Shown: in pieces, positions 50,496-56,116 of the stretch | Layout of the letters: every line of letters starts with the position of its first letter | Position numbering within the stretch: position 1 is the first letter of the stretch | NCBI RefSeq assembly: GCF_001949125.1 | Contig: NZ_MSTI01000009.1 | Coordinates: 1-56,116, forward strand | Source of the DNA: Deinococcus marmoris | GTDB lineage: Bacteria > Deinococcota > Deinococci > Deinococcales > Deinococcaceae | DNA length: 56,116 nt | Direction: 5' to 3' | Program-made: the position numbers and the translations under genes | Notes under the pieces: generated by a model | Databases searched by the model: none | What the model was told of the DNA's origin: nothing | Seen by the model: the letters and a program-made list of their open reading frames with translations, nothing else

Positions 50496-51158
50496 TTGAC
50501 TCCTTCCAATTCAGGCCCCACGCCCAGTTTCCTGTGGGATCTGGACGGCACACTTCTGGACACCTACCCGGCCATTGACGGCGCGTTGCAGGACGCTCTG
50601 GCAGCACTGGGGCGTCCCACCGAACTGACCGCACTCGTTCCGCTGACCCGTGTCACGCTGGGCCATGCCATTGGGACGCTGGCGGCCCGGCTGGGTCTGG
50701 AAGAGGACGCGCTGTGGCAGGCGCATGGACAGGCCGAGGCCCGGCGGAGCGGTCAATTTGCCCCGCCCATGCCGTATGCCTGTGAGGTTATGACGGAAGT
50801 TCGGGCGCGCGGTGCGCTGAATCTGGTGGTCACGCACCGGGACCGCGAAGGGGCCATCGTCCGCTTGCAGGCGGCGGGGCTGTGGCCGCTGGTGGACGAT
50901 CTGATCAGCGTCAGCGACGGCTATGCGCGCAAGCCCGATCCGGCGATGTTTCTGGCGGCAATGGACCGTCATGCGCTGAAGCCTGCCGGGTGCCTCGCTG
51001 TCGGTGACCGGGAACTGGACATTCGTGCGGCCCACGATGCCGGAATTCCCGCCGCCCTGCTGGTCACGCCCGGCGCGAATCTGGCTGTGGAAGCGGAGTA
51101 CATGCTGCCGGATCTGAAAGCCTTGCTTGGCGTGCTGAACACGGACCTGCCTGCATAA
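50496..51158 (+). CDS. HAD-family phosphatase
   Basis: A 220-aa haloacid dehalogenase-type protein with the motif I Asp pair in FLWDLDGTLLDTYPAID, motif II in NLVVTHRDREGA, motif III Lys near residue 147 in SDGYARKPDPAMF and motif IV in CLAVGDRELDIRAAHDAG. It resembles phosphoglycolate-phosphatase-like enzymes; the substrate is unknown. The start is TTG 50496, 9 nt after a TAGACT box. The family N-terminus begins within 11 residues. Confidence 0.9.
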   Translation: MTPSNSGPTPSFLWDLDGTLLDTYPAIDGALQDALAALGRPTELTALVPLTRVTLGHAIGTLAARLGLEEDALWQAHGQAEARRSGQFAPPMPYACEVMTEVRARGALNLVVTHRDREGAIVRLQAAGLWPLVDDLISVSDGYARKPDPAMFLAAMDRHALKPAGCLAVGDRELDIRAAHDAGIPAALLVTPGANLAVEAEYMLPDLKALLGVLNTDLPA

Positions 51159-51162
51159 GCAA

Positions 51163-51193
51163 ACGCCCCAGCCTGATCGACTGGGACGCTTCT
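51163..51193 (-). terminator. Candidate terminator of tRNA-Ser
   Basis: On the minus strand GCGTCCCAG pairs with CTGGGGCGT (one G-T pair) and is followed by TTGCTT, just after the tRNA. Confidence 0.45.
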
Positions 51194-51206
51194 GCTGCTG
51201 TGCTTC

Positions 51207-51296
<90 letters not shown>

Positions 51297-51325
51297 GCGC
51301 CGCCTTCATACGATGGGCAAGCGGG

Positions 51326-51331
51326 AGTGTA
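51326..51331 (-). promoter_or_regulatory. -10 box (TACACT) of tRNA-Ser
   Basis: TACACT on the minus strand lies 30 nt before the mature 5' end of the tRNA. Confidence 0.45.
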
Positions 51332-51503
51332 GCACGCCCTGATCGGGCGGGGTAGAGGCCAACGGGTGAAACTTTTTGAATGCCCTGAAGTCCCGTCCTT
51401 CCCGTCTATGAATCCGCACAGAACGTCATCGGCACAACAAACTGAGAACCTGTCATGCCTTGTTGCAGGCGACAAGGTCTGGTGGAATGGGCGTCTGTCG
51501 CAC

Positions 51504-51532
51504 TTGCGTCCCACCCGCTCGGGGCGTATCAT
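51504..51532 (+). promoter_or_regulatory. Promoter of the str operon (rpsL)
   Basis: TTGCGT, a 17-nt spacer and TATCAT form the best sigma-70-type promoter in the window; it would give rpsL a leader of about 230 nt. Confidence 0.65.
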
Positions 51533-51770
51533 GCCAAGGTTGAAAACTGCCCCGGTCCAGGGTTGCACCGCGAGGAGTTTTTCTTCATTCCGCTCCGGCA
51601 AGTGACCGTCAAGGCTGATGCTGACAGCCGTAAAAGTCCGTCAGGAGCGCGTGATCACCTCAAAGCTGGAACTGTCAACCCGTCGCCCGGCCCCGTACGC
51701 GTGGGCTGGCCCCACCTTCCGAGAACGATCCATCAATCTTTGGAACACCGAACACGAGGAGTGATTCACC

Positions 51771-52154
<384 letters not shown>

Positions 52155-52304
52155 AGTCCCTGCTTTTCTCTTCACAGAAATGAGCAGGACAGTCGGCACG
52201 CCACCTTGCGGCAAGAACACCCATGTTCGCCAGAGGTCAGGCCAATGAATCAAGCGAAACGCGCTTAAACACAGCGCACCACAAAAGCACCCAAGGAGTT
52301 CAAC

Positions 52305-52775
52305 ATGGCACGTCGCCGCAGAGCAGAAGTGCGTCCCCTCCAGCCCGATCTGGTTTATCAGGACGTACTGGTCAGCGCCACCATCAACCGCATCATGGAA
52401 GACGGCAAGAAGAACCTTGCCAGCCGTATTTTCTACGGAGCCATGAAAGTCGTCCAAGAGCGCACCGGTCAGGAGTCACTCAAGATCTTCAAGCAGGCCA
52501 TGGACAACATCAAGCCGCGCGTGGAAGTCCGCAGCCGCCGCGTCGGGGGCAGCACCTATCAGGTGCCCGTGGAAGTCAGTGTGCGCCGCCAGCAGAGCCT
52601 GACCCTGCGCTGGATGATGTCAGCCGTGGACAGCCGTCCCGAGCGCACTGCCATTGAGCGTCTGGCCGGAGAGATCATGGACGCCGCCCAGGGCCGTGGT
52701 GGCTCGATCAAGAAGAAAGACGATATCGAGCGTATGGCGGAAGCCAACCGCGCCTACGCGCACTACCGCTGGTAA
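52305..52775 (+). CDS. rpsG: 30S ribosomal protein S7
   Basis: S7 nucleates assembly of the 30S head. The 156-aa protein shows ARRRRAEVRPLQPDLVYQD, SRIFYGAMKVVQERTG, VEVRSRRVGGSTYQVPVEV and the C-terminal KKDDIERMAEANRAYAHYRW, all typical. GGAG lies 8 nt before the ATG. It is 150 nt after rpsL in the str operon; a pair of hairpins with weak sequence lies in that gap, without a clear regulator. Confidence 0.97.
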   Translation: MARRRRAEVRPLQPDLVYQDVLVSATINRIMEDGKKNLASRIFYGAMKVVQERTGQESLKIFKQAMDNIKPRVEVRSRRVGGSTYQVPVEVSVRRQQSLTLRWMMSAVDSRPERTAIERLAGEIMDAAQGRGGSIKKKDDIERMAEANRAYAHYRW

Positions 52776-52799
52776 ACGTTTTTTCCGCCCAGAAGCGTT

Positions 52800-52833
52800 G
52801 AACTGGACGGTGGGATTCCCTGCCGTCCAGTTC
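52800..52833. other. Perfect 11-bp hairpin in the rpsG-fusA gap
   Basis: GAACTGGACGG pairs exactly with CCGTCCAGTTC around a 12-nt loop that itself contains GGGA/TTCCC. No T run follows, so it is not an ordinary terminator. It may control readthrough, processing or translation of fusA. Confidence 0.6.
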
Positions 52834-52929
52834 AGGTGAGGGGCGCAAACTGTCGGGCGCACAAGTCTGCTGCTCGGCTCAACCCACTCGGGAGGCGAGA
52901 CACGCTTCCCCTCTCAATCAGGGAGTCCA

Positions 52930-55032
<2,103 letters not shown>

Positions 55033-55052
55033 ACCAGACTTGAGAGGAAAAG

Positions 55053-55077
55053 GCCCGCCGTGATTGGCGGGCTTTTT
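55053..55077 (+). terminator. Intrinsic terminator of fusA / str operon
   Basis: GCCCGCC-GTGATT-GGCGGGC followed by five Ts, 20 nt past the fusA stop. It separates rpsL-rpsG-fusA from tuf. Confidence 0.85.
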
Positions 55078-55135
55078 CTTTTGTCCCCATTGGCGATGTG
55101 GGGTTGGAGATGTGGGCCTGGGGACGCGGGCACGG

Positions 55136-55141
55136 TACTCT
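55136..55141 (+). promoter_or_regulatory. -10 box (TACTCT) of the small membrane gene, near-leaderless
   Basis: TACTCT lies 8 nt before ATG 55150, so this gene has its own promoter after the fusA terminator. Confidence 0.45.
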
Positions 55142-55149
55142 GGGAAGTG

Positions 55150-55587
55150 ATGACTGCCCCCACCTCTCCCGAACAAAAACAACTCGGCCCGCGTCCCCAG
55201 CGCCTGCTGTTCCTGACGCTGCCCCTGCTGATTGGCGTCTTCTACAACGCGATCTCACTGCTGACCCTGCCTTTCTCCGGCCCGACGCTGACCGACATGC
55301 TGGCCCGCCTGAATCAGCAGTCTTCCACTTCAGGACTGCCGCCCATCCAGCTCGCCCCCGATCAGCTCCAATGGGTGCTGTGGCTGTCTTTCGCCATCAC
55401 GGCGATTCTGATCCTGTGGCTGTATTACACGCGCCGCGCCCTGCTGGAAGGCCGAAGCTGGGGCCGCGTTTCGGCCATCGTGATCGGTGTGTTTACCCTT
55501 CTGATCTTTCCCATCGGCACCGTGCTGGGCATCTTCATGTTGATCGGCGCATTCGATAAGAACGTGGTGGCCTACGCCCGACACTGA
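55150..55587 (+). CDS. Small membrane protein, function unknown
   Basis: A 145-aa protein with three hydrophobic segments (about residues 18-36, 75-95 and 110-130). No recognised family. It lies between fusA and tuf, with its own promoter box, and interrupts the usual str operon order. Confidence 0.7.
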   Translation: MTAPTSPEQKQLGPRPQRLLFLTLPLLIGVFYNAISLLTLPFSGPTLTDMLARLNQQSSTSGLPPIQLAPDQLQWVLWLSFAITAILILWLYYTRRALLEGRSWGRVSAIVIGVFTLLIFPIGTVLGIFMLIGAFDKNVVAYARH

Positions 55588-55921
55588 TCGGGTGTCCGGC
55601 TGAATAGAAACAGCCGAATTGGCTTCAGCTTCTCGCCTTGCAGGGATACTTTTCTGGATACATCTCCCAGCGGTGCCTGAAGTGGCGGTCAGGCGAGATT
55701 TCTATTTCTCCATCAGACTTGCCATGATCCCTGGTTTCCTGTATCCTTCTTCTTCGGTGCGTCTGGATTCCAGCGCAACGTGCCAGCACGGCGGGACACT
55801 GCCCTGGCGAGAATCAACCCAATGTGGGTCACACCATCAGAACCCTGCGGTATGCGCGGGGGACGCCCGATCAAAGGGGCGGTTTTGCGTGTAAATCCAC
55901 CACTTGGAGGGAGCAGAGAAC
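55588..55921 (+). other. tuf upstream region and leader; no protein gene seen
   Basis: Nearly 335 bp. It holds a weak CGGCTG/CAGCCG hairpin (55597-55616), a good promoter at 55719-55747, and a short CGCCC/GGGCG hairpin followed by TTTT at 55864-55886 that could act as an attenuator before tuf. Confidence 0.5.
55719..55747 (+). promoter_or_regulatory. Promoter of tuf
   Basis: TTGCCA, a 17-nt spacer and TATCCT. The leader to the tuf ATG would be about 170 nt. Confidence 0.55.
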
Positions 55922-56116
55922 ATGGCAAAAGGAACTTTTTCGCGCAACAAGCCGCACGTGAACATCGGCACCATCGGACACGTCGATCACGGCAAGACCA
56001 CCCTGACCGCTGCCATCACCTTCACGGCCGCCGCGATGGACCCCACCATCGAAACGATGGACTACAGCCAGATCGACAAGGCCCCCGAAGAAAAGGCCCG
56101 TGGCATCACCATCAAC
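55922..56116 (+). CDS. tuf: Elongation factor Tu, N-terminal part (cut by window edge)
   Basis: EF-Tu carries aminoacyl-tRNA to the ribosome. The visible 65 residues include [25 protein letters not shown] and the switch I region ending ARGITIN; the sequence ends in the first domain. GGAGG lies 12 nt before the ATG. The rest lies outside the window. Confidence 0.96.
   Translation, partial: MAKGTFSRNKPHVNIGTIGHVDHGKTTLTAAITFTAAAMDPTIETMDYSQIDKAPEEKARGITIN

Larger units (their letters stand above)
51297..51770. other. Gap between tRNA-Ser and rpsL; holds promoters and the long rpsL leader
   Basis: Nearly 475 bp without a supported protein gene. It holds the minus-strand TACACT box of the tRNA gene at 51331-51326 and a strong plus-strand promoter at 51504-51532. 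The resulting rpsL leader of about 230 nt may carry regulation; no known riboswitch was recognised. Confidence 0.5.

Overview
The window is a GC-rich bacterial chromosome segment, almost certainly from a Deinococcus. The basis is the gene set and protein style (RecO with a zinc-finger insert, TopA with a Lys/Ala tail, the HflX and ribosomal protein sequences). In addition, a -10 box of the form TANNNT sits about 7 nt before many start codons, the layout of leaderless mRNAs known to be common in this genus. Nearly all of it is ordinary housekeeping chromosome. Mobile DNA is limited to a transposase tail at the left edge, one MITE-like element at 34323-34494 and one dispersed-type inverted repeat near 18.1 kb.

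Layout. 0-6.7 kb: transposase remnant, lipoprotein, phosphoglucomutase (pgm), two unrecognised genes, lipid II flippase (murJ), a tiny membrane-peptide locus with antisense signals, and a YdcF-like protein. 6.9-15.3 kb: topA, cupin, acetyltransferase, SRPBCC protein, MnmG-like flavoprotein overlapping trmB, guaA, Uma2 protein. 15.3-25.5 kb: phospholipase D-like protein, MOSC and VOC proteins, recO behind a short leader ORF, a soluble histidine kinase, prmA-rsmE, proC, a secreted protein, pyrE and a small HTH protein. 25.5-32.7 kb: clpB, small membrane and zinc-ribbon proteins, a 57-aa protein overlapping an MBL hydrolase that overlaps purD, then ddl. 32.7-37.8 kb: iron(III)-type ABC importer (binding protein, double-domain permease, ATPase) with two paralogous membrane genes beside it, one of them frameshifted. 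38-51 kb: metalloproteases, hydrolases, a PQQ-type dehydrogenase, an EEP-family protein, hflX, a kinase-like phosphotransferase, a DinB-like protein, an Ntn amidase, a second PLD protein and a HAD phosphatase. 51.2-56.1 kb: tRNA-Ser(CGA), then the str region rpsL-rpsG-fusA, a small membrane gene and the start of tuf.

The points most worth following are: a candidate type I toxin-antitoxin-like locus (about 5717-6054: 43-aa membrane peptide, 12-nt perfect Shine-Dalgarno, two leader hairpins, and an antisense terminator and -10 box over its start region); two essential or conserved genes whose conserved N-termini have no normal start codon (rpsL with CTG, hflX with ATA); a 20-codon leaderless leader ORF overlapping recO; and a MITE-like element inserted exactly at the stop codon of the iron-binding protein gene. 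Start codons were chosen with the TANNNT-N7 promoter spacing as well as homology. All family assignments come from reading the translated proteins; no database search was possible.
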